16,152 bases of DNA from Bacteroidales bacterium UBA1205 (GTDB lineage Bacteria; Bacteroidota; Bacteroidia; Bacteroidales; WCHB1-69). Location of the stretch: positions 1 to 16,152 of the forward strand of contig DBXT01000025.1 in assembly GCA_002309615.1 (NCBI GenBank), read 5' to 3'. Shown one piece after another: positions 7,898 to 15,480 of this stretch (the stretch's first letter is position 1; each line of letters opens with the position of its first letter). The position numbers were made by a program, and so were the translations under genes. The notes under the pieces are model-generated. The model saw only the letters and a list, made by a program, of their open reading frames with translations. It did no database searches and was not told the DNA's origin.

Positions 7898-7914
7898 TAT
7901 TTTTGCTACCTTTG
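7898..7914 (+). promoter_or_regulatory. Two adjacent -7 boxes before the gluP-like operon
   Basis: TATTTTTG (7898-7905) and TACCTTTG (7907-7914) both fit TAnnTTTG and lie 9 nt apart. The second would start transcription near 7921 and leave a 15-nt leader; the first would start near 7912. I cannot tell which is used. No clear TTTG lies at -33 for either. Confidence 0.5.
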
Positions 7915-7935
7915 CATAAAATATATTGATGTCGC

Positions 7936-9246
7936 ATGAAATATTCGTATCGTTTTAGTATCGTTATTATTGCTGTTTTATATTTTGTTTTCGGTTTTGT
8001 TACATGGCTTAACGGCACATTAATACCTTTTTTAAAAACAGCCTGTCAGTTAAATAATTTCTTGGCCTATTTTGTTACTTTTGCTTTTTACATTGCCTAT
8101 TTTGTTACGGCATTGCCCTCTGCGGCATTGCTTAAGAAAACAGGTTTAAAAAGCGGTATCTCAATAGGATTGTTCACTATGACCATCGGTTCTGCATTGT
8201 TTATCCCTGCAGCATTTAGTCGGTCATACATATTGTTTTTAATAGGTTTGTTCACCATGGGAACGGGTTTGTCAATTATGCAAACAGCCGTAAATCCATA
8301 TGTTACTATATTAGGACCCATAGAAAGTGCCGCCCGGCGTATCAGCATTATGGGTATATGCAACAAGTTGGCGGGCATTATCGCACCTTTGGTGTTATCG
8401 GCATTTTTAATAGCCGGTTCCAACGACTTGTACTCCTCAATAGATGTTGACGATAAGAAAGCCGATCTCCTATTGGATTTGTTAGCCATGCGACTGATTA
8501 AACCTTATTTGGTAATGACCATACTTCTCTTTGTATTAGGTATAGTCATGAAATTTATACACCTGCCAGAAGTACAAGAAGAGAAAAATACTGCTAATAC
8601 CTCCAAAGAAAAAAGTATATTCCGTTATCCCTACCTATGGTTTGGCGTAATAGCTCTTTTCTTTTACGTGGGTGTGGAAGTGATAGCGGGTGACACCATC
8701 ATACGATATGGAGAATCGTTGGGTATAGCCATGGAATCGGCTAAATATTATACCAGCCTTACACTTTTGGCCATGCTGATAGGATATTTTATAGGTGTAA
8801 TACTTATTCCTCGTATAATATCCCAACGTACGGCATTGGTGTTTTGTTCTCTCACGGGTATTGTTTTCTCCATGTTAATCATATTTACATCTGCCGGCAA
8901 CTGTATTAGTTTTCCTTTTATAGATATCACCACCCTCCAACCCATCAACATGACTATTCCTTATACCGTGCTCTTTGTCGCCCTGTTAGGATTATCCAAT
9001 TCATTGATATGGCCCGCCATCTGGCCTTTAAGTCTGGATGGCGTCGGCAGCCATACCGAAACAGCATCGGCCTTGCTTATTATGTCTATTGCCGGAGGTG
9101 CCGTTATACCGCTGCTTTACGGAAAGTGCTCGGATATAATAGGAACACAAAACGCCTATCAAATATGTATTTGGTGCTATGTTATCATATTGGCCTTCGC
9201 CTTGTTCGGTTGCCAATGGGGTAAAAATAAAATAAATCAACAATAA
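7936..9246 (+). CDS. gluP: MFS sugar transporter, glucose/galactose (GluP) / FucP-like family
   Basis: A 436-residue inner-membrane protein with about twelve hydrophobic helices. Family marks are FVTWLNGTLIPFLKTACQL (21-39) in helix 1 and its loop, the motif QTAVNPYVTILGP (116-128), and the following SAARRISIMGICNKLAG (131-147). These are typical of the fucose-galactose-glucose:H+ symporter family. It should import a hexose with protons. Which sugar cannot be read from the sequence, so the symbol is provisional. A hydrophilic loop around 210-228 (EVQEEKNTANTSKEKS) joins the two six-helix halves. It is the first gene of a five-gene run, with the M28 peptidase starting 9 nt after its stop. No sugar-catabolic gene is nearby. 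Confidence 0.88.
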   Translation: MKYSYRFSIVIIAVLYFVFGFVTWLNGTLIPFLKTACQLNNFLAYFVTFAFYIAYFVTALPSAALLKKTGLKSGISIGLFTMTIGSALFIPAAFSRSYILFLIGLFTMGTGLSIMQTAVNPYVTILGPIESAARRISIMGICNKLAGIIAPLVLSAFLIAGSNDLYSSIDVDDKKADLLLDLLAMRLIKPYLVMTILLFVLGIVMKFIHLPEVQEEKNTANTSKEKSIFRYPYLWFGVIALFFYVGVEVIAGDTIIRYGESLGIAMESAKYYTSLTLLAMLIGYFIGVILIPRIISQRTALVFCSLTGIVFSMLIIFTSAGNCISFPFIDITTLQPINMTIPYTVLFVALLGLSNSLIWPAIWPLSLDGVGSHTETASALLIMSIAGGAVIPLLYGKCSDIIGTQNAYQICIWCYVIILAFALFGCQWGKNKINQQ

Positions 9247-9255
9247 AATTTTGTT

Positions 9256-10512
9256 ATGCTTAAACTTATAAAATCATTCAGCCTGATTCTTCTTCTAACC
9301 TCTTCTCTATACGCACAAGATACTGTTTATGTACGACAACAACTCAATATTTTGTGTTCCGATAAATTTAAAGGAAGAGGATATGCGTTTCATGGCAATA
9401 GTATTGCCGCCAAACACATAAGTAAACAATTGAAAAACATAAAATTACAAACATGGTATCAGCATTATCAGCAAAAATATACCATGGGAGTAAATGCCAT
9501 AGGTAAAAATGCCATTTTTGATTTCGGAGAAAGCTATCCTGCAAAATATCAAAGTGATATGTTAAAAATAGACCCTTGCAGCGCCCGTACAAAAGGAAAA
9601 TTCCATATAGTGCAATATGAGGCATTAAAAGCCGGTGCCGACTATGGGAATAACATGATATGCATAGACGCCACCCGATATAAAAACGATACCGCTGCAC
9701 TGCGTTCTTGCTATCGTGCCGCTTACTCCAACAAATATAAAGCCAAAGGCTATGTGATACTTGAAGAAAAAACGCGCACCGCCTCTCCCGGAAACGCTTT
9801 ATATCACGCTGACTGTTGCATAGTTTATTTGATAAAAGATAGTATACAAGCACCTCTTGATGCGGTGAAGATTAATTTAGACGCAAAATGGGATGACCAA
9901 TTCACTTGCCAAAATGTAGCGGGATATGTACGCGGTAATGATACCAACGAATGGATAGTAATAGGCGCCCATTATGACCATGTGGGGATGATGGGAAAAC
10001 ATGCCATCTACCACGGAGCACAAGACAATGCCTCCGGCACCTCCATGCTGCTTGATTTGGCCCGCTACTACTCCACTCTTACTTCCAAGCCTTCTTGTAA
10101 CATACTTTTTGTATTCTTCGACGGAGAAGAGTCCGGACTTTTGGGATCCTCTTATTTCGTGAAAAATTGTCCTGTTGCCATTTCATCCGTCAAACTAATG
10201 ATTAATTTAGACCTCGTCGGCAACGGAGAAGAAGGAATATGTATATGCGGCGGAGAAAATTATCCTGAAATTTTTGAAAAAATAACAGCCATTAACGCCT
10301 CCAAAAACTATCTGCCCGATATCCAAAAACGAAATATCACCCCCAATAGTGACCATTATTCGTTTCACAAACAAGGCTGTAAATCCTTGTTCATCTACAC
10401 CCGCGGTGCATCCGGCCCCTATCACCACCCCGACGACCTGCCGCAATATTTAAACCTTGCCGGTTATAACGGACTTTTTAAACTTTTAACAGACTATATC
10501 AGCACTCTATAA
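9256..10512 (+). CDS. Secreted M28-family zinc metallopeptidase
   Basis: This gene encodes 418 residues. MLKLIKSFSLILLLTSSLYAQ is a signal peptide, cleaved near residue 20. The C-terminal half is the M28 aminopeptidase domain, with all five metal positions visible: H239 in GAHYDHVG, D257 in QDNASG, E292 beside catalytic E291 in FDGEESG, D319 in NLDLVG, and H391 in PYHHPDD. The enzyme should release N-terminal amino acids from peptides in the periplasm or outside the cell, with two zinc ions. Residues about 30-65 resemble the N-terminal helical cap of such enzymes (NILCSDKFKGRG). Residues about 85-215 are an insert that might be a diverged PA-like domain, but I cannot confirm this. It lies 9 nt after the transporter and 1 nt before rsmI, so it is co-transcribed with both. 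Confidence 0.92.
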   Translation: MLKLIKSFSLILLLTSSLYAQDTVYVRQQLNILCSDKFKGRGYAFHGNSIAAKHISKQLKNIKLQTWYQHYQQKYTMGVNAIGKNAIFDFGESYPAKYQSDMLKIDPCSARTKGKFHIVQYEALKAGADYGNNMICIDATRYKNDTAALRSCYRAAYSNKYKAKGYVILEEKTRTASPGNALYHADCCIVYLIKDSIQAPLDAVKINLDAKWDDQFTCQNVAGYVRGNDTNEWIVIGAHYDHVGMMGKHAIYHGAQDNASGTSMLLDLARYYSTLTSKPSCNILFVFFDGEESGLLGSSYFVKNCPVAISSVKLMINLDLVGNGEEGICICGGENYPEIFEKITAINASKNYLPDIQKRNITPNSDHYSFHKQGCKSLFIYTRGASGPYHHPDDLPQYLNLAGYNGLFKLLTDYISTL

Positions 10513-10513
10513 T

Positions 10514-11221
10514 ATGGCCAAACTTATATTGGTTCCCACTCCTATAGGGAACATGGAAGATATTACTTTGCGTGCTTTGCGTATATTACAACAGAGTGAT
10601 ATTATATTAGCAGAAGATACGCGTAAAAGTAAAATGCTATTGCTCCATTACAACATAAACACGCCCTTAATAGCTTATCATCAATACAATGAGCACCAAC
10701 AACTGAACAAATTTATACAACTCATTCTTAAATACAATCAAGTAGCCTTGGTTACCGATGCCGGAACACCCGGTATTTCCGACCCCGGCTTTTTGTTGGT
10801 AAGAACATGCATACAAAACAATATAGCTGTAGAAACCTTACCCGGAGCCACCGCCTTTGTACCTGCGTTAGTCAATTCGGGATTGCCCTGCGACCGTTTT
10901 TATTTCTATGGATTTTTACCCCATAAAAAAGGAAGAAAAAGCACTATAGAACAATTGTGTGAACTAACAGAAACTTTTGTTTTATACGAATCTCCGTTCC
11001 GGTTAGTAAAAACACTGGAACAAATTTCACTCATCATTCCCGACCGACTGCTGTGCATATGTCGCGAACTGACTAAAATTCACGAAGAAAACTTTAGAGG
11101 CACCGCTGCACAAGCCGTGCAATACTTTCAATCAAAAGAAGTAAAAGGCGAAATAGTGATCATAGTGCAAGGAAAAGCACAATATAATAAAACCGCCGAC
11201 ACCAAAGAAGAAGAAGAGTAA
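10514..11221 (+). CDS. rsmI: RsmI, 16S rRNA (cytidine-1402 2'-O)-methyltransferase
   Basis: RsmI adds the 2'-O-methyl of m4Cm1402 in the 16S rRNA decoding centre, using SAM. The 235-residue protein has a tetrapyrrole-methylase-type fold. Diagnostic blocks are LILVPTPIGNMEDITLRAL (4-22), AEDTRKSKMLL (33-43), ALVTDAGTPGISDPG (78-92), LPGATAFVPALVNSGLP (109-125) and FYGFLPHKKGRK (131-142), with LYESPFRLVKTL further on. It is shorter than the 286-residue E. coli enzyme, lacking that protein's extra C-terminal part, and ends in an acidic tail (KEEEE). Only 1 nt separates it from the genes on either side, which implies a polycistronic message. Confidence 0.97.
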   Translation: MAKLILVPTPIGNMEDITLRALRILQQSDIILAEDTRKSKMLLLHYNINTPLIAYHQYNEHQQLNKFIQLILKYNQVALVTDAGTPGISDPGFLLVRTCIQNNIAVETLPGATAFVPALVNSGLPCDRFYFYGFLPHKKGRKSTIEQLCELTETFVLYESPFRLVKTLEQISLIIPDRLLCICRELTKIHEENFRGTAAQAVQYFQSKEVKGEIVIIVQGKAQYNKTADTKEEEE

Positions 11222-11222
11222 C

Positions 11223-12386
11223 ATGGGAGCTATCTATATACATATTCCTTTTTGCCGGAAAAGATGCAATTATTGTAATTTCTTTTCCTCTACTCTTATT
11301 GAACTAAAACAACAATATATTAAAGCTCTGCAAAAAGAAATAGAACTCAGATATTCCTACCTGCCCTCCCTAACTTTGAATAGTATCTATTTTGGCGGAG
11401 GCACCCCCTCTTTGCTGACCAATGATGAAATTAACCAAATTTTTGACACTATTTGTCAATTTTTTACCATCCGACCGGATACCGAAATCACATTAGAAGC
11501 CAATCCGAATTCACTTACCCGAGAATATGTAAAAAGCCTCACTTCCACCCCTGTCAATCGCTTGAGCATAGGCATACAATCGTTTTTCAACACTCATCTG
11601 CAAGTGCTGGGACGTATACATTCCCCACAACAAGCACACCTGAGCATACAATATGCACTGCAATACGGCTTTACCAACCTGTCGGTGGATTTAATGTATG
11701 CCTACCCGCTGTTGACATTGGAACAATGGAAGCAAAATTTGGCATACACCAAAGGCATTCCGCATCTTTCGTGCTATGCACTCACGTTGGAACCCTCCTC
11801 GGTGTTGAACCTACAGATACAAAACAAGGAATACTCATTACCCGATGATGATGAGGTAATAGCACAATACCAAACACTTACCGAATATGCTCAATCCCAG
11901 CAAATGGAACACTACGAAACTTCCAACTTCTGCCTACACGGACATTATTCGGTACACAATACCGCATATTGGCAAAACCGGCCGTATCTCGGCATCGGCT
12001 GCGGGGCACATTCTTTTAACGGACACTCACGTCAATGGAATATAGGCAATATTCCGCTTTATATACAACATTTGCAAAACACACATACACCTCAACAATT
12101 TTCTTCACTTGAGAACATCATTTTTGAAAAAGAAAATTTATCTGTTACCACTCGCGTAAACGAATATATCATGACATCGCTGCGCACTATGTGGGGCTGC
12201 AATTTGGACTATATCGCCGAACAATTTTCTCCGCTTTATGCCGAAAAACTACATAAGAAAATAGCACATTTGCCCTCAGCACAATATATATTACAATCTT
12301 CCGTTCTGCGTCTTAACGAACAAGGAGCTTTATTCGCTGATGCCATTGCCTGTGAACTATTTTTTGACGAAAACGAGAATTTTTAA
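11223..12386 (+). CDS. hemW: HemW, radical SAM heme chaperone
   Basis: HemW is a cytoplasmic/peripheral protein that binds heme and helps deliver it to respiratory enzymes. It was formerly annotated as oxygen-independent coproporphyrinogen oxidase (HemN-like). The 387-residue product has the radical SAM cluster C11-x3-C15-x2-C18 in IPFCRKRCNYCNF, without the extra Cys of true HemN (F20 follows). YFGGGTPSLL (56-65) is the SAM-binding strand. SIGIQSFFNTHLQVLGRIHS and DLMYAYPLLTLEQW match family blocks. The C-terminal part has HNTAYWQNRPYLGIGCGAHSF and TRVNEYIMTSLRTMWG, the HemW winged-helix region. It starts 1 nt after rsmI. Its presence suggests heme-dependent respiration in the host, though Bacteroidales often depend on external heme. 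Confidence 0.95.
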   Translation: MGAIYIHIPFCRKRCNYCNFFSSTLIELKQQYIKALQKEIELRYSYLPSLTLNSIYFGGGTPSLLTNDEINQIFDTICQFFTIRPDTEITLEANPNSLTREYVKSLTSTPVNRLSIGIQSFFNTHLQVLGRIHSPQQAHLSIQYALQYGFTNLSVDLMYAYPLLTLEQWKQNLAYTKGIPHLSCYALTLEPSSVLNLQIQNKEYSLPDDDEVIAQYQTLTEYAQSQQMEHYETSNFCLHGHYSVHNTAYWQNRPYLGIGCGAHSFNGHSRQWNIGNIPLYIQHLQNTHTPQQFSSLENIIFEKENLSVTTRVNEYIMTSLRTMWGCNLDYIAEQFSPLYAEKLHKKIAHLPSAQYILQSSVLRLNEQGALFADAIACELFFDENENF

Positions 12387-12410
12387 TAATGGTTAAATAA
12401 CAACAATATT

Positions 12411-13367
12411 ATGAGTTTAAATGTAACAAAAGAAAATATATTTATTTTCAAACACACGTGGCAAATTATAGCCAATCCCACAGCCATGTCCAATACGGGC
12501 TACAAATATTGGAACAAAATAGCCAATCAACTCAATAAGTTACAGTTAGACTACCGCTTTTTTATCTCCGATGATAAAGACACATCACATATACTCATTA
12601 AAGAATTGTGCCAAGAAGGACACAAACATTTTATAGTAATAGGCGGAGACGGCACCATTAACAATGTGATAAACGCTATTTTTACAGCAGGCGTTGACAC
12701 TCATGACATATACTTGGTGGTATTGCCTTTGGGAACGGGTAACGATTGGTGTCATACCCATAACTATCCTCAATACTACATGGATACCATTAACATATTT
12801 CTCCGCGGACAATTTGTTCGCCACGATATAGGTCAAATTGATTGCATAGCAGACAATGGAACCAGAACCACAAAGTATTTTATCAATATTGCAGGCTTTG
12901 GCTTTGACGCTAATGTTATTCATCATACAGCACGCTCAAAAAAACATTCTTCACATGTATATCTCATCAATCTTTTAAAAATTCTATTCTCTCACAAAGC
13001 ACAAAAAATCTCCATACAAGCCGACAATGCCACCATAGAAAAAAACATTTTTTCCATAGCCGTCGGCATTTGCCAATATAACGGCAACGGCATGCGGCAA
13101 GTGCCTATGGCCGACCCCACCGACGGATTGTTCAATACATTGATAGTGAATAAAATATCCCCATGGAAAATAATACGAAATATTAAACGGCTCTACAACG
13201 GAACCATAGACCATATTAATGAAACTTCTTACATTACATCGCCCAATCTGCATATAACTGCAGACACTCCTATTTTAGGAGAAATAGAAGGGGAACCCCT
13301 GCCTATTACCAACCATTATCAAATTCAAATATTACCGCAAGCCATCAACATGCTTACGGGATTGTAA
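12411..13367 (+). CDS. Diacylglycerol / lipid kinase family protein (DagK/YegS type)
   Basis: The 318-residue cytoplasmic protein carries the DAG-kinase catalytic domain. IIANPTA (19-25) is the first strand, IVIGGDGTINNVINAI (75-90) holds the GGDGT nucleotide-binding loop, and VLPLGTGNDW (104-113) is the second conserved loop. INIAGFGFDANV and MADPTDGLFNTLIV are further family marks, the latter with metal-site acidic residues. The C-terminal beta-sandwich ends in ITNHYQIQILPQA. It should phosphorylate a lipid, possibly diacylglycerol to phosphatidate or a sphingoid base, both reported within the family. The substrate cannot be decided from sequence. It lies 24 nt after hemW as the last gene of the plus-strand run and converges on the DUF2007 gene 28 bp away. 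No terminator hairpin is evident between them. Confidence 0.92.
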   Translation: MSLNVTKENIFIFKHTWQIIANPTAMSNTGYKYWNKIANQLNKLQLDYRFFISDDKDTSHILIKELCQEGHKHFIVIGGDGTINNVINAIFTAGVDTHDIYLVVLPLGTGNDWCHTHNYPQYYMDTINIFLRGQFVRHDIGQIDCIADNGTRTTKYFINIAGFGFDANVIHHTARSKKHSSHVYLINLLKILFSHKAQKISIQADNATIEKNIFSIAVGICQYNGNGMRQVPMADPTDGLFNTLIVNKISPWKIIRNIKRLYNGTIDHINETSYITSPNLHITADTPILGEIEGEPLPITNHYQIQILPQAINMLTGL

Positions 13368-13395
13368 TAGTTTGTAGTCCTGACACGGCATATAT

Positions 13396-13632
13396 CTACT
13401 CTTCCTCTACCTGAGTTTGACCATTCACCAACTCTTGATATATATACAATGCTTTGTCATAGTCTTTTTCTTCCACCCATATTTCGGGGTTGGCAAAGCC
13501 CACTCCGGGGTATAGCATAGCATTGGCTTCATTGGTAAGTATGCAGTATATTCCTTCATCCATTAGAATGTCTCTCAGCATATAAGCCTGCTGTATGGTG
13601 TCACATGTGGTTAATCGTATGGTTTCCATCAT
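13396..13632 (-). CDS. DUF2007 small protein (putative signal-transducing family)
   Basis: The 78-residue soluble protein has no signal peptide or membrane segment. The pattern fits DUF2007: an N-terminal strand (IRLTTC), a helix containing the QAYMLRDILMDEGI block, a strand with CILTNEAN, then a Leu-Tyr-Pro-containing loop (MLYPGVGFANPEIWV) and a final helix (DYDKALYIYQEL), ending in an acidic tail. The fold is GlnB-like by family description; no biochemical role is established. It begins 8 nt after the rsmG stop on the same strand and is probably translated from the rsmG message. A second ATG directly follows the first (13629), so the start is uncertain by one codon. Confidence 0.85.
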   Translation of the reverse strand: MMETIRLTTCDTIQQAYMLRDILMDEGIYCILTNEANAMLYPGVGFANPEIWVEEKDYDKALYIYQELVNGQTQVEEE

Positions 13633-13640
13633 ATATGTTT

Positions 13641-14288
13641 TTAAAATTTACTTTCTTTAGGTTTATTTCCCATAGGGATATGAATAATATATTTTTCGCT
13701 GAAATATTCTTCTTCAAACCATTTTGCAATAGGATACACTACCGTTTTACGCGGCAATTGTTGCAATTCTTGAGCAATATCTCCGCCTTTGAGATACAAT
13801 ATGCCGTTGGCTATGCTATTGAAAGAATCCCTTGCCACACGATGCTGTACCCATTTATAAAATACAGGCAAAGCCGTAACGGCTCTGCTGACGATAAAAT
13901 CATATTCGTCATCCAACATTTCCGCCCTTGTTTGTGTGCATTGCACATTATCAAGTTTTAAAGCATCCGCTACAGCCTGAGCCACCTTGATTTTTTTGCC
14001 TATTGAATCCACCAAATGAAATTGCACATGCGGAAACATGACAGCCAAAGGTATCCCCGGAAAACCCCCGCCCGTACCGACATCCAACACCGTTGTCTGG
14101 TTTTTGAATTGCAACAATTCGGCTATGCTCAAAGAATGCAATACATGATTGAGATACAAATTATCCATATCCTTGCGGGATATGACATTGATTTGAGCAT
14201 TCCAATAAGTGTAAATATCTTGCAATGCCGCATATTTTTCTTTTTGCTCCGGCTTTAAATGCGGAAAATATTTTTCTATTACTTGCAT
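13641..14288 (-). CDS. rsmG: RsmG (GidB), 16S rRNA (guanine-527 N7)-methyltransferase
   Basis: RsmG methylates N7 of G527 in the 530 loop of 16S rRNA, using SAM; its loss gives low-level streptomycin resistance in several bacteria. From ATG 14288 it is 215 residues, a usual length. The Rossmann SAM motif is VLDVGTGGGFPGIPLAVMFP. Other family blocks are ISRKDMDNLYLNHVLHSL near the N-terminus, FHLVDSIGKKIKVAQAVA, and VSRAVTALP. The frame extends to TTG 14309, but that TTG lies inside the -7 box (14307-14314) and so cannot be translated from this promoter. ATG 14288 follows the predicted start by about 12 nt. It forms a two-gene operon with the DUF2007 gene. Confidence 0.96.
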   Translation of the reverse strand: MQVIEKYFPHLKPEQKEKYAALQDIYTYWNAQINVISRKDMDNLYLNHVLHSLSIAELLQFKNQTTVLDVGTGGGFPGIPLAVMFPHVQFHLVDSIGKKIKVAQAVADALKLDNVQCTQTRAEMLDDEYDFIVSRAVTALPVFYKWVQHRVARDSFNSIANGILYLKGGDIAQELQQLPRKTVVYPIAKWFEEEYFSEKYIIHIPMGNKPKESKF

Positions 14289-14304
14289 GTCTATATTTTC
14301 ATTC

Positions 14305-14326
14305 TGCAAAAGTAATCAAAAATTTA
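14305..14326 (-). repeat. 22-bp promoter repeat, copy 1 (rsmG)
   Basis: This 22-bp sequence is identical to 15399-15420 in the same orientation. On the minus strand it contains ATTTTTGATTACTTTTGCA, which includes the -7 box. Flanks on both sides differ. Confidence 0.8.
14307..14314 (-). promoter_or_regulatory. -7 box (TACTTTTG) of the rsmG operon
   Basis: The minus strand reads TACTTTTG, matching TAnnTTTG, with GTTG upstream (14338-14335) close to the -33 TTTG at nearly ideal spacing. This is the best complete promoter in the window. It predicts a start near 14300. A 22-bp stretch covering it (14305-14326) recurs exactly at 15399-15420. Confidence 0.65.
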
Positions 14327-14458
14327 AATACTGCCAACGAGGAATAAAGAAAATATTTTTAGAAAAAAACATCTACTAATATGCTATATCTCCGCTTTTA
14401 TATCGCTTGTATAATATATATTAACATTTCATGTAAAAACTCACATATAGTATCACTA

Positions 14459-15379
14459 CTATCTATTGCGGATTTCATCTCGGATATACTTGTCACCGTA
14501 TTTTGTTGCCTTTTTCAAATAAATCTTCTCTTTTTTCCTGTCACCCAAACTATTATAAGTATCTGCAATATTGAGTAGAACCAAAGCGTCCCGTGGATTC
14601 ACTTTTTCTGCTCGTAACAACCACACCAAAGCGGAGTCTTCTTGTCCCATGACATGATATGTAACCGCCATTATGTTAAGACTGAACACATCATGCGGAT
14701 ATAACCGTAGCATTCTTTGCGCAATGCTACGCATATAGTGTATCTTCATCGTATCTTGCACGGTCAGAGTATCAGATTTTGACAACGCACTATACAATGC
14801 CTTCTCATAATCAAGAATTGAATATATCAGTATAGTGTCCATAGATTCCGTAACATTTGGATACTTCCACGCATTATTGTTTTTTTCACTATGTTCAAGG
14901 GTAGATAGTATTTCATCCGTATATGATTGCCACCGTCCGCTTTGACCTAACAAATATATTTTCCCGAAACGCATATCCAAACGATTAGGATGCCGCTGTA
15001 TTCCCTCCGAAATAATTAAAAGTGCGGAGTCTGTCAAGAGTGAATCGTAATATTCCACACCATACATATAGCCTGCTATATTTCCCATGCTGTCTGTCAA
15101 GGTAAACACTCCTGATACATCCACTCCTTCCGGAAGTTCTGTAGAAAGAATAGGACCTTCTGAAACGTGTGCCTTGTTCACCCAATAATTGTATTCTGCT
15201 ATGTAACGCTCTGCACTTTGGTCGTTACTATAACGAATTTCAGACAATATTTGCTCAACTGTAGCACTATCCTTTTCATGCAAAGCTTTATAAAAATTAT
15301 CATACACATTCTGTGCCTCCACAATTTTGAAGGAAAAAGCATATAGCACTACAACTATTCTAATTATCAATTTTTTCAT
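14459..15379 (-). CDS. Secreted protein with C-terminal TPR repeats, function unknown
   Basis: This gene encodes 306 residues. The N-terminus MKKLIIRIVVVLYAFSFKIVEAQ is a signal peptide with probable cleavage near A22. Residues about 24-220 are mostly helical and hydrophilic (KALHEKDSATVEQILSEI), without a family I recognise. Residues about 228-300 hold two TPR units (SLNIMAVTYHVMGQEDSALV, then VLLNIADTYNSLGDRKKEK) with the usual Ala, Gly and Tyr positions. It is probably periplasmic and binds protein partners. It is preceded by its own promoter, which shares 22 identical bases with that of rsmG. No terminator is evident in the 170 bp before the rsmG start, so read-through into rsmG is possible. 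Confidence 0.87.
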   Translation of the reverse strand: MKKLIIRIVVVLYAFSFKIVEAQNVYDNFYKALHEKDSATVEQILSEIRYSNDQSAERYIAEYNYWVNKAHVSEGPILSTELPEGVDVSGVFTLTDSMGNIAGYMYGVEYYDSLLTDSALLIISEGIQRHPNRLDMRFGKIYLLGQSGRWQSYTDEILSTLEHSEKNNNAWKYPNVTESMDTILIYSILDYEKALYSALSKSDTLTVQDTMKIHYMRSIAQRMLRLYPHDVFSLNIMAVTYHVMGQEDSALVWLLRAEKVNPRDALVLLNIADTYNSLGDRKKEKIYLKKATKYGDKYIRDEIRNR

Positions 15380-15398
15380 AAATTAAAAATTTTGTAAT

Positions 15399-15420
15399 TG
15401 CAAAAGTAATCAAAAATTTA
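15399..15420 (-). repeat. 22-bp promoter repeat, copy 2 (secreted TPR gene)
   Basis: Exact copy of 14305-14326 in the same orientation, lying just upstream of the secreted TPR gene. The identity ends on both sides within one base of the 22-mer. Confidence 0.8.
15401..15408 (-). promoter_or_regulatory. -7 box (TACTTTTG) of the secreted TPR gene
   Basis: The minus strand reads TACTTTTG, matching TAnnTTTG. The predicted start is near 15394, about 15 nt before ATG 15379. The -33 position has no good TTTG match, unlike the rsmG copy. Confidence 0.6.
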
Positions 15421-15480
15421 GTTCTTTATCACTTTTTCTATGAAAATTTAGTCTATACTTTATTTTTACACTCAGCGGTT

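Noticed and set aside
9368..9853. 161-codon minus-strand ORF opposite the M28 peptidase gene
   Set aside because: The plus strand has the complete M28 metal-ligand set. The minus-strand product is Cys/Trp/Tyr-rich with no family features.
13368..13395. Expected bidirectional terminator between the convergent lipid kinase and DUF2007 genes
   Set aside because: The 28-bp gap and adjoining bases show no GC-rich inverted repeat with a T tract, so none is annotated.
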